Positions 8,141 through 17,377 of a stretch of DNA of 64,000 bases are shown in pieces (the stretch's first letter is position 1; each line of letters starts with the position of its first letter). Below the pieces are notes generated by a model, which was not told the DNA's origin, searched no databases, and saw nothing but the letters and a program-made list of their open reading frames with translations. Source of the DNA: Dyadobacter arcticus (GTDB lineage Bacteria > Bacteroidota > Bacteroidia > Cytophagales > Spirosomataceae). Where the stretch lies: assembly GCF_011762185.1 (NCBI RefSeq), contig NZ_JAASQJ010000004.1, positions 62,001 to 126,000 of the forward strand. Reading direction: 5' to 3'. Made by a program: the position numbers and the translations under genes.

Positions 8141-8539
8141 TTAATTATCCCACCATTCCTTCATCCAAGCTTCTGATACTATTTTACCTTTTTCAAAATC
8201 ATCCACAACGATAATCAATTGATTGGCGTGGTCGCTGTATTGGGTCAGGATATTCACTTGGGCATCTGCCAGTTTTTTGCAGAACATTCCCAATTGTCCC
8301 GGGACATCCTGACGCAATTTTTGGATAATAACCTCATTTATTCTTACCACTTCTATTCCAACGCCTGCTAATACTTCTTGTGCACGCTCAGGTTGATCTA
8401 CCAAAAAATGAGCCATTGAAAATGTGCCATTTGAAAACACGCCGCCACCTTCGAGGCTAATGTTATTCCTGCCTAATGTCTCGCCCATCAAAGCAAGCAT
8501 TCCCGGCTTATTCTCTAAAATAATTTCTAAGTCTTTCAT
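8141..8539 (-). CDS. Tandem ACT-domain protein
   Basis: The 132 residues form two ACT-like halves. The first is clear (KDLEIILENKPGMLALMGETL, residues 2-22, with the ENKPGxLA turn), and the second starts near residue 75 (DVPGQLGMFCKKLADAQVNI). There is no catalytic domain, so it is a stand-alone ligand-binding regulator, perhaps of an amino acid; the ligand is unknown. It lies first in a two-gene operon with the OsmC gene and diverges from the ArsR-type gene across 65 bp. Confidence 0.85.
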   Translation of the reverse strand: MKDLEIILENKPGMLALMGETLGRNNISLEGGGVFSNGTFSMAHFLVDQPERAQEVLAGVGIEVVRINEVIIQKLRQDVPGQLGMFCKKLADAQVNILTQYSDHANQLIIVVDDFEKGKIVSEAWMKEWWDN

Positions 8540-8604
8540 TATCTAATTTTTTTATTACAAACTAAAACGATCCGTTACATTTACACTTCATCTGAAAATG
8601 AACT

Positions 8605-9294
8605 ATGGATGCTGAGGAAGATTTTGTAACGATAACCAGCCTGATCTGTGAGGCGTCAAGAGCAAAAATGCTTTGGAATTTGCTCGATGGCAGGGCTTAT
8701 ACCGCCGGGGAACTTGCCATTGCGGCAGATATTTCGGCTACTTCCGCAAGTAATCACCTTGCAAAGCTATTGGAAGCCACAATTGTGAAAGTTGAAATAC
8801 AGGGAAGACATCGATATTATTCTTTTTCGCGGCCCGAAGTTGCCTATGTGGTAGAATCTCTGGCAATGCTTGCCACGCATCGTCCACAAGAGAAAGCGGA
8901 AAAAGTAATTAGCCATAAGCCAGTGAAATTTTGTCGTACCTGTTACGATCACCTGGCGGGTTTTGTTGGTGTAAAATGCACCGAAGCACTTGAATTTCAG
9001 GGATATATTGAAAAATCAGGTATTGCATATACTGTTTCTGACCGAGGTTGGGATTGGTTTCAAAAATTGGATATCTCAAAGAATGATTTCAAAAATCCCA
9101 GACGTCCTTTGACCCGACAATGCCTGGATTGGAGCGAACGGCGGCCACATCTGGCGGGGCAGCTCGGAGCACTGTTATTGGAGAAAATGTTGCAAAAGGA
9201 TTGGTTTAGGAAGGCCCAGTTTTCGAGGCACCTGACACTTACCTCACTGGGCAGTCGGCAACTTAGTGAGCTGCTTGGATTGGAAATTTCGTGA
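8605..9294 (+). CDS. ArsR-type winged-helix transcriptional regulator with extended C-terminal domain
   Basis: A 229-residue regulator. Residues about 8-85 are a winged helix-turn-helix (GELAIAADISATSASNHLAK is the recognition region; RYYSFSRPEVA the wing). The C-terminal 120 residues hold CRTCYDHLAGFVGVKCTEAL and CLDWSERRPHLAGQLGALLL, a pattern I associate with a subgroup of ArsR proteins roughly twice the minimal length. Cys residues in CRTC and C-x-DWSERR could sense a metal or oxidant, but this is inference. It is divergent from the ACT-OsmC operon, the classical place for a local repressor. Confidence 0.88.
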   Translation: MDAEEDFVTITSLICEASRAKMLWNLLDGRAYTAGELAIAADISATSASNHLAKLLEATIVKVEIQGRHRYYSFSRPEVAYVVESLAMLATHRPQEKAEKVISHKPVKFCRTCYDHLAGFVGVKCTEALEFQGYIEKSGIAYTVSDRGWDWFQKLDISKNDFKNPRRPLTRQCLDWSERRPHLAGQLGALLLEKMLQKDWFRKAQFSRHLTLTSLGSRQLSELLGLEIS

Positions 9295-9329
9295 AGTAAC
9301 CGTAATTCCCTTGTTATTTATTAAATTTT

Positions 9330-10634
9330 TTAACCTGGTAGCTTATACCCGTTATGATACTCATTCTCAATGAGTTTATTGGCCGCGGCATCGTCAAATC
9401 TTCCTTTTTGGGAATTCCAGTTAATTTTCTTTCCGGTGCGGTAGGCAATGTTTCCCATTTGCGACAGGATGGCAACATGAGAGCCAACCTGTATCGGAGC
9501 ATTCAAATCTTCCAGTTTCCTTGACCGGATCACCTCGATGAAATTTTTGGCATGCAAGTCTAGTCCATTGTCCGAGGATTTCTGAAGCATCACAGCCTCC
9601 ATTTGTTTTCCCTGTGGTACTACTTCCCAGCCATTCCTGTCAACAATGAGTGTACCGTTGGCGCCCATAAAGGCGATTCCATGTTCCCGATTGTAAATCC
9701 CTGCTCCATAGCCAATTGCATGTTCCCACTGAATATTGAAGTCTCCAAATTCGTAAATAGTAGTAAGCGTATCAGGCGCATCGACCCCGGAATTAAGGAT
9801 CATGCCGCCAGACGCGGTAACACTTTTTGGCGCACCAGCTTTCATTCCGAGTATCGCATAATCCAGCAAATGCACACCCCAGTCAGTCATAATGCCGCCA
9901 GCATAATCCCAATACCAGCGGAATTTCCCGTGAAAGCGGTTTTCATTAAAAGGTCTTTTTGGTGCGGGGCCCAGCCACATATCGTAGTCAACACCTGCTG
10001 GGGTTGCACTATCCGGAAGGCTTGTAAGCGGCGTACCATAATTGAAATATCCCCAAACCTTGACCAGCCCAATTTTACCGAGCTTACCCGAATGCACAAA
10101 CTCAATTGCATCGCGAAAGTGCTTCTGGCTTCGCTGCCATTGTCCTACCTGCACCACACGCTTGTAACGTTCCTGCGCTGCCACCATACTCCTGCATTCA
10201 GCGATTGAATTTCCAATCGGTTTTTCAACATACACATCCTTTCCCGCCTGACAAGCCTCTACCATCATCAGGCAATGCCAATGGTCTGGTGACCCGATGA
10301 CCACCGCATCAATACTCTTATCTTCCAGAAGCTTACGATAGTCACCATAAGTTTTCACTTTAATACCCTTCGCTGCCAGTTCGGCGGCCCGCTTATCCAG
10401 CACATTCTTATCTACATCGCACAAGGCAACGCATTCAACACCTGGATTTTTCAGAACAGCATTTAAATCCCACCAACCCATTCCATTTATACCAATACCA
10501 GCAACCCGGATCGTATCAGCCGTCGAAAAGATCTTCGGAAAAGCCGATGCCGAAAAAGGTAATGCCGAAGTAATCCCCGCCCCAGCGACCATCGCCGTAG
10601 CTGAACTGATAAATTTTCTTCTGGTGGTTGTCAT
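9330..10634 (-). CDS. Tat-exported Gfo/Idh/MocA family oxidoreductase
   Basis: A 434-residue NAD(P)-dependent oxidoreductase exported by the Tat route: the N-terminus has TTTRRKFISSATAMVAGAG with a hydrophobic segment ending near residue 32. A Rossmann fold follows (IRVAGIGINGMGWWD, with ALCDVDK), then VYVEKPIGNSI, the lysine-containing motif of the family. The C-terminal alpha/beta domain includes WDYAGGIMTDWGVHLLDYA. Members act on sugars or sugar derivatives; the substrate is not evident. It stands alone with a 180-bp upstream gap. Confidence 0.9.
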   Translation of the reverse strand: MTTTRRKFISSATAMVAGAGITSALPFSASAFPKIFSTADTIRVAGIGINGMGWWDLNAVLKNPGVECVALCDVDKNVLDKRAAELAAKGIKVKTYGDYRKLLEDKSIDAVVIGSPDHWHCLMMVEACQAGKDVYVEKPIGNSIAECRSMVAAQERYKRVVQVGQWQRSQKHFRDAIEFVHSGKLGKIGLVKVWGYFNYGTPLTSLPDSATPAGVDYDMWLGPAPKRPFNENRFHGKFRWYWDYAGGIMTDWGVHLLDYAILGMKAGAPKSVTASGGMILNSGVDAPDTLTTIYEFGDFNIQWEHAIGYGAGIYNREHGIAFMGANGTLIVDRNGWEVVPQGKQMEAVMLQKSSDNGLDLHAKNFIEVIRSRKLEDLNAPIQVGSHVAILSQMGNIAYRTGKKINWNSQKGRFDDAAANKLIENEYHNGYKLPG

Positions 10635-10822
10635 GGGATGGTGGGATTTAGGTAATGATAGAACATTATAAATGTAAAGAAATATAATGCTATTTGATTG
10701 CTTGAAAGCAATTGAAACGATACGTCTAAAAAGGGGAAACTATTGATGAAATGCAGCGACTACGACCGAAATCAGTCAGTGTGCGACTGAGAAGTTTAAA
10801 TATTACGCGGTGCTGAGGAGAA

Positions 10823-11077
10823 TTATTTTTTGAGGCTACTCCAATCTGCGTTTTTGAAGACCTTGGTCATTACATAATCAGTTTTTGCTTGCGCGCCTTC
10901 CTCAGGAGATGAGAACTGACGGTCGAGCGGGTGTTTTGGGTTGTCCGCCGCTTTTTTTCTTTTGATTACCTTTTCCATTTCGACCAAGATTGTGTTAGCA
11001 ATGTTAAATTTTTCTGAGCGAAATACCAAAGCCCTCGTAGGATTTGTTCCGTTCAAATGGCTCGAACTGAAAGCCAT
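10823..11077 (-). CDS. Small hypothetical protein
   Basis: An 84-residue frame starting at ATG 11077 (MAFSSSHLNGTNPTRALVF); a GTG at 11122 could extend it by 15 residues. It is basic in the middle (EMEKVIKRKKAADNPKHPLD) and ends in KTDYVMTKVFKNADWSSLKK. Composition looks like a soluble protein, not a random antisense frame, but I recognise no family. Part of a gene remnant is also possible. Confidence 0.4.
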   Translation of the reverse strand: MAFSSSHLNGTNPTRALVFRSEKFNIANTILVEMEKVIKRKKAADNPKHPLDRQFSSPEEGAQAKTDYVMTKVFKNADWSSLKK

Positions 11078-11296
11078 TAAAGCCTTGAATAAAAAAACAT
11101 TGGGAAGCTGTTTTAAATTCACGCGCTATTGCGATTTGATCGAGGCGCGTCCGGGTAGGGGTACTTCCTGAAAAAACTACTGTTGCGTCCTGTGAATGGG
11201 TAAAAGGGTTGATACGTTAGTGTGCGATTACGAAACAATAATTTAATGTAATGATACAAATTGGTGCAAACATCATCAAAGGGACACGTTAAAATA

Positions 11297-11327
11297 AAAA
11301 TCCTGTAATCATCGATTACAGGATTTC
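11297..11327 (-). terminator. Rho-independent terminator of the DUF2911 gene
   Basis: A perfect 13-bp stem pairs AAATCCTGTAATC (11298-11310) with GATTACAGGATTT (11314-11326) around a 3-base loop. On the minus strand the hairpin is followed by a T-rich run and lies about 20 bp after the stop at 11346. Confidence 0.8.
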
Positions 11328-11345
11328 TTTTCAAAAATCAAAAAA

Positions 11346-11885
11346 TCACTTGATAGCTACCGGAACCTCGGTGTTATCCCACCGGATTACAAAGCCGCTG
11401 GCAGTCACTTCATACATGAGTTTTTCGTTCATTGAAGCACTTTTACCTGGCTTGGCTTTAACAGTTAAAACGTCTTTTGCAGCGTCCTTGGAAGTGTCGC
11501 CTCCCCGTTTGATACCCCACTGACCAGTTTCGGAATTGAATATAAATGACCATTCAGTTGCACCCGGCATAGCATATAGGCTGTATTTTCCAGCCTTCAA
11601 CGCCTTGCCCTCTACCATAATGTCCTTATCGGTTTCAAAAATAGTAGCTTCGTTGGCGCCTGCCCGCCACACTTTGTCAAAAGGAACAAGATCACCGAAT
11701 ATTTTGCGGCCCTTCACGGACGGACTGGAATAATTGATTGTTACTGTTGCTTCGCCTACTTTTCCTGTTGCAGTTTGTGGAGCACTTGGACGGCTGGCTT
11801 TATCTCCCTGCGCCAATATCGCCGTTGATACGAACATGCACATCATTCCAATAACGAACCCTTTTAACATCATTTCCTTTTTCAT
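11346..11885 (-). CDS. Secreted DUF2911 family protein
   Basis: A 179-residue exported protein with a signal peptide at about residues 1-26 (ends TAILAQ). The remainder matches the DUF2911 pattern in order: VTINYSSPSVKGRKIFGDLV, PFDKVWRAGANEAT, ALKAGKYSLYAMPG, EWSFIFNS and a C-terminal strand region. The family is common in Bacteroidota and has no established biochemical role. It is monocistronic, ending at a strong terminator. Confidence 0.88.
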   Translation of the reverse strand: MKKEMMLKGFVIGMMCMFVSTAILAQGDKASRPSAPQTATGKVGEATVTINYSSPSVKGRKIFGDLVPFDKVWRAGANEATIFETDKDIMVEGKALKAGKYSLYAMPGATEWSFIFNSETGQWGIKRGGDTSKDAAKDVLTVKAKPGKSASMNEKLMYEVTASGFVIRWDNTEVPVAIK

Positions 11886-12067
11886 GTTATTTCTTATTTT
11901 GGTTTAAACTAATCACTTAGAAAATTTAATAAATATCGTGAATTCTGACAATATCTGACCTGCTCTTCTTATTCTTGCCAAAATTGCCTGGGATGACAAA
12001 GGTTAGGAGGTAAGCCTTAACTTCGCCAATCAAATTCTTAAAGCTCAACCTGAATAATACAGATTTA

Positions 12068-12583
12068 ATGGATGAAATATCGTACAAGCTTAATGCTGAG
12101 GAACTCTACTATGGCATGGTAGATGTTGCAAAAACCCGTCTGATTACCAAGATTTTTAAGATCCTAAGCATGGTTTTATTGGGTGCCATGGCTTTTGTGA
12201 CCGTTGTCACCATGAAAAGTGGGAGTTTTAATATCACTACTGGATACGTTATTACCATTGTTTTGGCCTTATACGGTTATTTTTTGCCGGAGATTTCGGC
12301 AAAAGTCCAGGTTCCGACTATTGTTAAAAACAAGGCACCTCTTTCGCAGCAGTTAAAGCTAAACTTTTATAAAACCTATTTTAGCCTTTCCGGAGAGACA
12401 TTTAATCATAAGATAAATTACCAAAAGCTACATTCCGTGGTTGAAACAGATGATTTTATCCTCCTGAAAACCGCCGAAGGCAGTGCAGATATCCTGCCAA
12501 AACGGGCTTTTTCAACGGATCAGCTTCTAAAATTCAAGTCGATTCTGGGGGCTGTCGAGGGGTTGAAAGTAAAATTGAAGTAA
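12068..12583 (+). CDS. YcxB-like membrane protein
   Basis: A 171-residue protein with a short N-terminal segment, two membrane helices at about residues 30-50 and 58-75, and a C-terminal cytosolic domain (KTYFSLSGETFNHKINYQKL... FILLKTAEGSADILPKRAF) with the strand-rich pattern and xPKRAF ending of the YcxB-like C-terminal domain. Function is unknown. No close operon partners; the following genes are on the other strand. Confidence 0.75.
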   Translation: MDEISYKLNAEELYYGMVDVAKTRLITKIFKILSMVLLGAMAFVTVVTMKSGSFNITTGYVITIVLALYGYFLPEISAKVQVPTIVKNKAPLSQQLKLNFYKTYFSLSGETFNHKINYQKLHSVVETDDFILLKTAEGSADILPKRAFSTDQLLKFKSILGAVEGLKVKLK

Positions 12584-12628
12584 TTGGGCTTGCGCCGGAA
12601 ATCTTGTACTGGCTAAGTCAGAGGAACA

Positions 12629-13030
12629 CTATCGTCTGGTAGTTCTGCGAGACTTAGAGATTCGCTGATAATCGGGTTTCACGGATTCAAGTTTTTCAAT
12701 ATTACTTTCGAATCTGATCTGTCGATACTTTTTCAGTTCTTCTGCAATTTCCTTTTTTCTGTATTCACATGAACAGCTAAGCCTTTCTATTTCAAGGTTT
12801 TTGATTTCATCAGACAAATTCGCCTCATACCTTTTCTGCTGATTTTTTAACTTAATTTGATCCGCTTGCTCATTGATTAGCATTGCAGTATAAAATGCTA
12901 TTGCAGGAGATATTAATAATCCGAACGAGCGGAAAGAAATATCTGCTATAATAAGATTGATCAAGGTTGCAAAAGATGCTGAAAGTAATACTTCAAGATC
13001 CGGTTTACCTCGGGGCTTGACAATATTCAT
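12629..13030 (-). CDS. Small membrane protein with long coiled-coil tail
   Basis: The 133-residue product has two hydrophobic segments (about residues 13-30 and 36-50) and then a highly charged helical tail (EQADQIKLKNQQKRYEANL onward) likely to form a coiled coil, ending in a basic KSRRTTRR. No family recognised. Its ATG overlaps the stop codon of the upstream 63-residue gene by one base (TAATG), so the two are translationally coupled. Confidence 0.65.
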   Translation of the reverse strand: MNIVKPRGKPDLEVLLSASFATLINLIIADISFRSFGLLISPAIAFYTAMLINEQADQIKLKNQQKRYEANLSDEIKNLEIERLSCSCEYRKKEIAEELKKYRQIRFESNIEKLESVKPDYQRISKSRRTTRR

Positions 13031-13221
13031 TAGCCAGGTATCGAATCCCTCAATTTGCGTAAATCTTCCTTACTTCCCAGGTCAGAAACTTCGATCCAGG
13101 TGTCGCTGTTTCTGAGTTTGACCTTGTAGGCTCCTGATTTGCCAAAGAATTTAATGAAGATCACGACTAGCGAAAGTATGATCGGGATGGATGTAATAAT
13201 GATATTAAACGTCATCGTCAA
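13030..13221 (-). CDS. Small single-pass membrane protein, coupled to the next gene
   Basis: A 63-residue protein with one N-terminal membrane helix (FNIIITSIPIILSLVVIFI) and a cytosolic tail (AYKVKLRNSDTWIEVSDLGS) ending in KEDLRKLRDSIPG. No family is certain. The tail resembles small associated components that present a strand-strand-helix unit, but that is only an impression. The TAATG overlap with the 133-residue membrane protein points to a shared function. Confidence 0.6.
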   Translation of the reverse strand: MTMTFNIIITSIPIILSLVVIFIKFFGKSGAYKVKLRNSDTWIEVSDLGSKEDLRKLRDSIPG

Positions 13222-13377
13222 ACGAAGTTAGTGGTTGATAATAATAATCTTAACTTTCAGATGACCTGCATAAAAATGCAGCAGATCAAAAGGGAACGAT
13301 GAGCTTCATTGTACGGTAACAATGAGCCCCTAAGATAGTGATTTTTGCTAATGTAAAAATTCTTTTCCCCGACTTTT

Positions 13378-15486
13378 TCAAAACTCAACCAACGCCCGAG
13401 TTACATTCTCGGAAGGGTTTTCAAACCGGATTTTCAATCCTGTTTTTTCGGACAATTCGTCGACAAGTCTTAGTCCAAGTCCGCTTAGACCCTGATTACC
13501 ATCCTTTTGGCTGAGGATGTGTTGGTAAGTTTCCTGGCTGAATGCCGGACCTGTATTTTCGATGGAGAGAATTTTGTACGTTTCGCTGCCGTTCAGTTTC
13601 AGGCTGATGAGACTGTTTTCGTCCGCAGCTTTAATGGCGTTTTGTAGTAAGTTTCTCACAATCGCCTGAAGGTAATATGGGTCGGTTTCGACCATCAATT
13701 TACCTGGGATATTGTTGTCAATCTGGATTTTCTTCGACTCAATGTTCAGTTGCAATAGTTTGAGACATTGGTCAGTCACTTGCATAACTTCCACCGGTTG
13801 AATGTCGGCCTTGAACTGGTTGATTTGGGTTTTTGACCATAGCAATAAGTCTTCCATTGTTTCCAAAAGAGATCCTGTTGCCAACTGGATTTTGTCACTC
13901 AGCTCGGCTTTTTGCGTTTCATTCAGCAACTTTGGATTAAGCTGCTGTAATTTCAGGAACTGGTGCACCTGACTGATCGGTGAGCGCAAATCGTGACTGA
14001 TAATGCTAAACAGCTTCGCTTTTGTCAGGTTCGCTTCTTCTAGTTCCCTGATCAGCTTGGCCATTTCGCGGTTTTTTTCGTCCAGTATCTCCGCATTTTT
14101 TTTCTTATTCCGATAAATTATCCCAAGCAAAACAAGGGACGATGCCAGGAAAGAAAGCCCGGAAATCAGCCAGATCCGCTGTTGTCTGGCCTCATCAATT
14201 TGTAAGTTTTTGATTTCAATCTGCTGCTGTTTATCCTTGTTTTGATAAAGCGCCTCCGCATCGGCGATGCTTTTTTTGGAAGCCTCCGTATACAGCGAAT
14301 CTCTGAGTGGAATATACTTTTCGTAATAGTTATTGGCTAGCTGCCATTGCCCGGTCCCGGCATAACATTTGGCTAGTGATCTTAATAACTCAACATAAAT
14401 TTCCCTGGCCCACTCCTTGCAAAAAGGTTCTGAGGCTTTTAGCAACGGAAGCGCTTTCTGATATTCTTTCTGCGCCATATATACCTCACCGTTCATATAG
14501 GTTACCTGTGACATGAGATAGTTATTGGCCCATTTTTCGGCAAGCTTGTTGGCCCTCGACATATAAATGCGCGCGCTGTCGGGCTGCTTCTTTGTCAGGT
14601 AGTAATCAGCAAAGCCCAGATCAATGGAAATCTTATTACTACGGCTCCGATCCGATCGATTGGTAGGATCGATCATATTTGCAACACTATCATAATACAC
14701 TTTTGCCTTTTCAATATTCTCCATGCTCAGGTAAACGTCCGTCATATCCTTGTAATGATGGGACAAGAATGTCTTGTTTCTGACAATGTATTTTCTGGCT
14801 TCGAGACTGTAATAGAGCCCTTTTTCTGGCTGGTTTAGTGAGATATATAGTTCCGACAGGTTCATAATATCGGCAACGATCAGCTCTCTATCCTTAATCT
14901 GACCATTTTCGATCAATTTTTTCATTGATGTGATGGATGCAAGCAGATATTTGATCTGCGTTTCATACTGTCCCAGCAGAGAATAATAGCTTGAAACGGC
15001 TACATATAATTTTACTTTATCTTTTTCAGACCTGGTTGTATCAATGATACCTAAGATTTCTTTTAATATCTCCTTGCTCTGCGCGGCTCGACCTGCCATA
15101 TTGGAATTAATGTACATCAGTCTTGAAAGCGCTTCCCGGACCCTCGCCGGGCTTTTTGCTTTTCGGGCATTTGCTACTGATTTTTCGAGATAGTAGAGGC
15201 TGCTGTCGGCGCCACGGGCTCTCTGATATTCGAAGGCCACACCTAAATTGAAATCAAAAATAGAAAGGTAGTAGTAATTGTTGGCTGGAATGATGGAGTA
15301 AGCATAATGCGATACGGTTTTTACCTGATCGTACTCTTCCCTTTGATAAAGCGTGTCGCAAAGTGTAGCCAGCGCTTCAAGTTTCGCAGTGGTCGTTTTG
15401 TATTTTTTAAGATCGGGAATAAGCTGTGCATGGCCAATCCCGGAAAACGCGCAAAGCATTAACAGCGAAAGTAACGTTTTTACCAT
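13378..15486 (-). CDS. TPR sensor histidine kinase paired with the LytTR regulator
   Basis: A 702-residue kinase: signal peptide at 1-20 (ends SGIGHAQ), TPR-rich extracytoplasmic region to about 400, helical linker, membrane segment near 435-457, then a cytoplasmic HisKA domain with His498 (SHDLRSPISQV) and a HATPase domain (NLLQNAIKAADE; GLGLRLVDELS). It starts 1 bp after the stop of the response regulator gene, so the two form a tight operon. It uses a HisKA-type dimerisation domain rather than the LytS-type kinase more often paired with LytTR regulators; both types occur in Bacteroidota. Confidence 0.92.
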   Translation of the reverse strand: MVKTLLSLLMLCAFSGIGHAQLIPDLKKYKTTTAKLEALATLCDTLYQREEYDQVKTVSHYAYSIIPANNYYYLSIFDFNLGVAFEYQRARGADSSLYYLEKSVANARKAKSPARVREALSRLMYINSNMAGRAAQSKEILKEILGIIDTTRSEKDKVKLYVAVSSYYSLLGQYETQIKYLLASITSMKKLIENGQIKDRELIVADIMNLSELYISLNQPEKGLYYSLEARKYIVRNKTFLSHHYKDMTDVYLSMENIEKAKVYYDSVANMIDPTNRSDRSRSNKISIDLGFADYYLTKKQPDSARIYMSRANKLAEKWANNYLMSQVTYMNGEVYMAQKEYQKALPLLKASEPFCKEWAREIYVELLRSLAKCYAGTGQWQLANNYYEKYIPLRDSLYTEASKKSIADAEALYQNKDKQQQIEIKNLQIDEARQQRIWLISGLSFLASSLVLLGIIYRNKKKNAEILDEKNREMAKLIRELEEANLTKAKLFSIISHDLRSPISQVHQFLKLQQLNPKLLNETQKAELSDKIQLATGSLLETMEDLLLWSKTQINQFKADIQPVEVMQVTDQCLKLLQLNIESKKIQIDNNIPGKLMVETDPYYLQAIVRNLLQNAIKAADENSLISLKLNGSETYKILSIENTGPAFSQETYQHILSQKDGNQGLSGLGLRLVDELSEKTGLKIRFENPSENVTRALVEF

Positions 15487-15487
15487 G

Positions 15488-16210
15488 TTAAAATCTCAGT
15501 TTGGCGATGGCCGAGCGATACGTTTTTCCTACTGGGATTACAATGTTGTTGCATAAAAGCTCTGAATATCTTAACTCCCTGATTTGTCGGACTGAAACGG
15601 CATAGCTGCGATGCACACGAAGAAAATTTTCGGAAGGGAGTTGCTCCATAAAATAGGATAGAGAAGAAAGCGTCATGTAATTTTTGTTCGAAGTGACGAT
15701 CTTGGTGTAATCCTGCATGGCTTCCAGATAAATAATGTCTCGCTGCGCCAGCCTTACATGATTATGCCCCTCCTTGATCGTGAGCATATCTTTTTCAAAC
15801 AGCACTTCGTAAGCCTGCGATTTCTGTTTCATCTCCCAATATTCCCTGATCTTCCGCGCAGCCTGGGCAAAACGTTCTTCTGAAAGAGGTTTTAAGATAT
15901 AATCCAGCGCAGAGAGTTCAAATCCCTCTAATGCAAATTCCGGATGAGAAGTAATGAACACTGCCATCATCACATGCTCTCTTACTTTTCTTAGGAGATC
16001 GATACCGCTGATATGCGGCATTTCAATGTCCAGGAAAACAAGGTCAGGCTTGATATATTGCTGGGCTTCGAAACCCTCAAGGGCATTTTGAAAGGTGCCA
16101 CAATTGGTGAGGAATGGAAAGGCTTTTGAGAATTCAGTAATAAAGAGTAAGTCCAGCGGGTTGTCGTCAATCGCTATAAAGCGTATAGTAGGAAGCGTAC
16201 CCGTCGTCAT
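15488..16210 (-). CDS. LytTR-family response regulator
   Basis: A 240-residue regulator. The receiver domain occupies about 8-125 with acidic pair DD (15-16) and phospho-acceptor Asp61 (LVFLDIEMP). The LytTR DNA-binding domain covers about 138-238 (IIYLEAMQDYTKIVTSNKNY; FLRVHRSYAVSVRQI). It is the first gene of the operon with the TPR kinase downstream. LytTR proteins bind direct repeats upstream of targets; I did not identify target sites. Confidence 0.93.
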   Translation of the reverse strand: MTTGTLPTIRFIAIDDNPLDLLFITEFSKAFPFLTNCGTFQNALEGFEAQQYIKPDLVFLDIEMPHISGIDLLRKVREHVMMAVFITSHPEFALEGFELSALDYILKPLSEERFAQAARKIREYWEMKQKSQAYEVLFEKDMLTIKEGHNHVRLAQRDIIYLEAMQDYTKIVTSNKNYMTLSSLSYFMEQLPSENFLRVHRSYAVSVRQIRELRYSELLCNNIVIPVGKTYRSAIAKLRF

Positions 16211-16294
16211 GGAAATTTAGGATTTACTTCCCTAATATATGTAAAAGCGGCATTGATACATACCGCTTTTAGTAAAAATGGGTAACATTACGTA

Positions 16295-16597
16295 TCATAT
16301 TGAGTGAGATAACCGAGTGTTAAACTGAAGAACCCACATCCAGTGTAATGGCCATTGTGAATGAACTCCCTCATGGCTGACCAATACTTCATCAACCATT
16401 TCGTAACCAGTAATGCGGCCACCACTTTTTTCAATATCATTCTTTGCGTGGTTGTATAGCTGTACCCAATTCTTCGTCGATTTTAGGTCCATTTCAGGAT
16501 CATTACTGTATCGCTGAACCAGGTAATGTTTAAAACTCTCATCGCTAAGCGAAATCACCGAATGTTTTTCAATTTCCGTTTTCATAGTTGTGTACAT
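16295..16597 (-). CDS. Hypothetical protein
   Basis: A 100-residue soluble protein (an internal ATG at 16585 would give 96). It is rich in charged and aromatic residues, with no signal or membrane segment (SDESFKHYLVQRYSNDPEMD; WPLHWMWVLQFNT near the end). No family recognised. It stands alone upstream of the LytTR operon. Confidence 0.6.
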   Translation of the reverse strand: MYTTMKTEIEKHSVISLSDESFKHYLVQRYSNDPEMDLKSTKNWVQLYNHAKNDIEKSGGRITGYEMVDEVLVSHEGVHSQWPLHWMWVLQFNTRLSHSI

Positions 16598-16897
16598 TAA
16601 ATTTTGGAAAATAACAGATCATGCAATTATTAGTATACTATCAAAAATGTGCCAGAAATAATGTTTAAGGCTAATTATCAGACGTTTGCCACCGTTCGAT
16701 GCTTCAGTGGAATTATTGCTTTCGACTTTGTAAGGATGTGCTGCAAATGAGCATTAATTATGTGGATACTTATATCCAAAATGGTGTAAATTTCTGCTTT
16801 CATTCAGCAGGGATTCATTCTTTATATTTCCGTTTTCAATTCTTTGTAAATTAAAATACGATAGCGTTATTTTTGGATTACAAAAAATAAAAATGCT
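16598..16897. other. Intergenic region, divergent promoters
   Basis: About 300 bp of AT-rich DNA between divergent genes at 16597 and 16898. I see no reading frame, hairpin or repeat worth calling; it presumably holds promoters for both sides. Confidence 0.5.
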
Positions 16898-17365
16898 ATG
16901 AATGATATATTGGTCCGTTCCGCAACGATCGGGGAGCTTTCAACACTTTTAAATTTTGAACAGGGCATTATCATTGCCGAAAGACCATTCGATGAGACTT
17001 TGCTTCCCGGTGACTTTAATTATTATGATCTTGCCAAACTGATCATGAGCGACGAAGCGGAAGTGGTGGTGGCTGAAATTGGCGGCGAACTCGTTGGAAG
17101 CGGCCACGCAAGAATACTGGAAGGCAAACCTTATGTTCAGTTTGAACGCTATGCATTCCTGGGATTCATGTATGTCGTACCTGAACAGAGAGGAAAAGGA
17201 ATTAATAAACTGATCATCAAGGCATTGGTCGATTGGGCTAAAAGCAAGGGCCTTGACGAAGTAAGGCTGCACGTTTACGATGAAAATAGTCCGGCAATAG
17301 CTGCCTATGAGAAAGTGGGTTTCAAAAAGATCCTTACCGAAATGCGTCTGACTACGGACATCTAA
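16898..17365 (+). CDS. GNAT family N-acetyltransferase
   Basis: A 155-residue acetyltransferase. The acetyl-CoA binding motif A is present as VVPEQRGKGINKLIIKALVD (R/Q-x-x-G-x-G/I), followed by VRLHVYDENSPAIAAYEKVG, the usual motif B with the N/S-P-A-x-x-x-Y-x-x-x-G pattern. The acceptor substrate is unknown. It is the first gene of a probable three-gene operon: 12 bp to the ankyrin gene and then a glyoxalase-acetyltransferase fusion. Confidence 0.9.
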   Translation: MNDILVRSATIGELSTLLNFEQGIIIAERPFDETLLPGDFNYYDLAKLIMSDEAEVVVAEIGGELVGSGHARILEGKPYVQFERYAFLGFMYVVPEQRGKGINKLIIKALVDWAKSKGLDEVRLHVYDENSPAIAAYEKVGFKKILTEMRLTTDI

Positions 17366-17377
17366 AACCTTCAAGCC

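Noticed and set aside
9603-10208. 201-codon open frame on the plus strand
   Set aside because: Antisense to the Gfo/Idh/MocA oxidoreductase, which has all family motifs.
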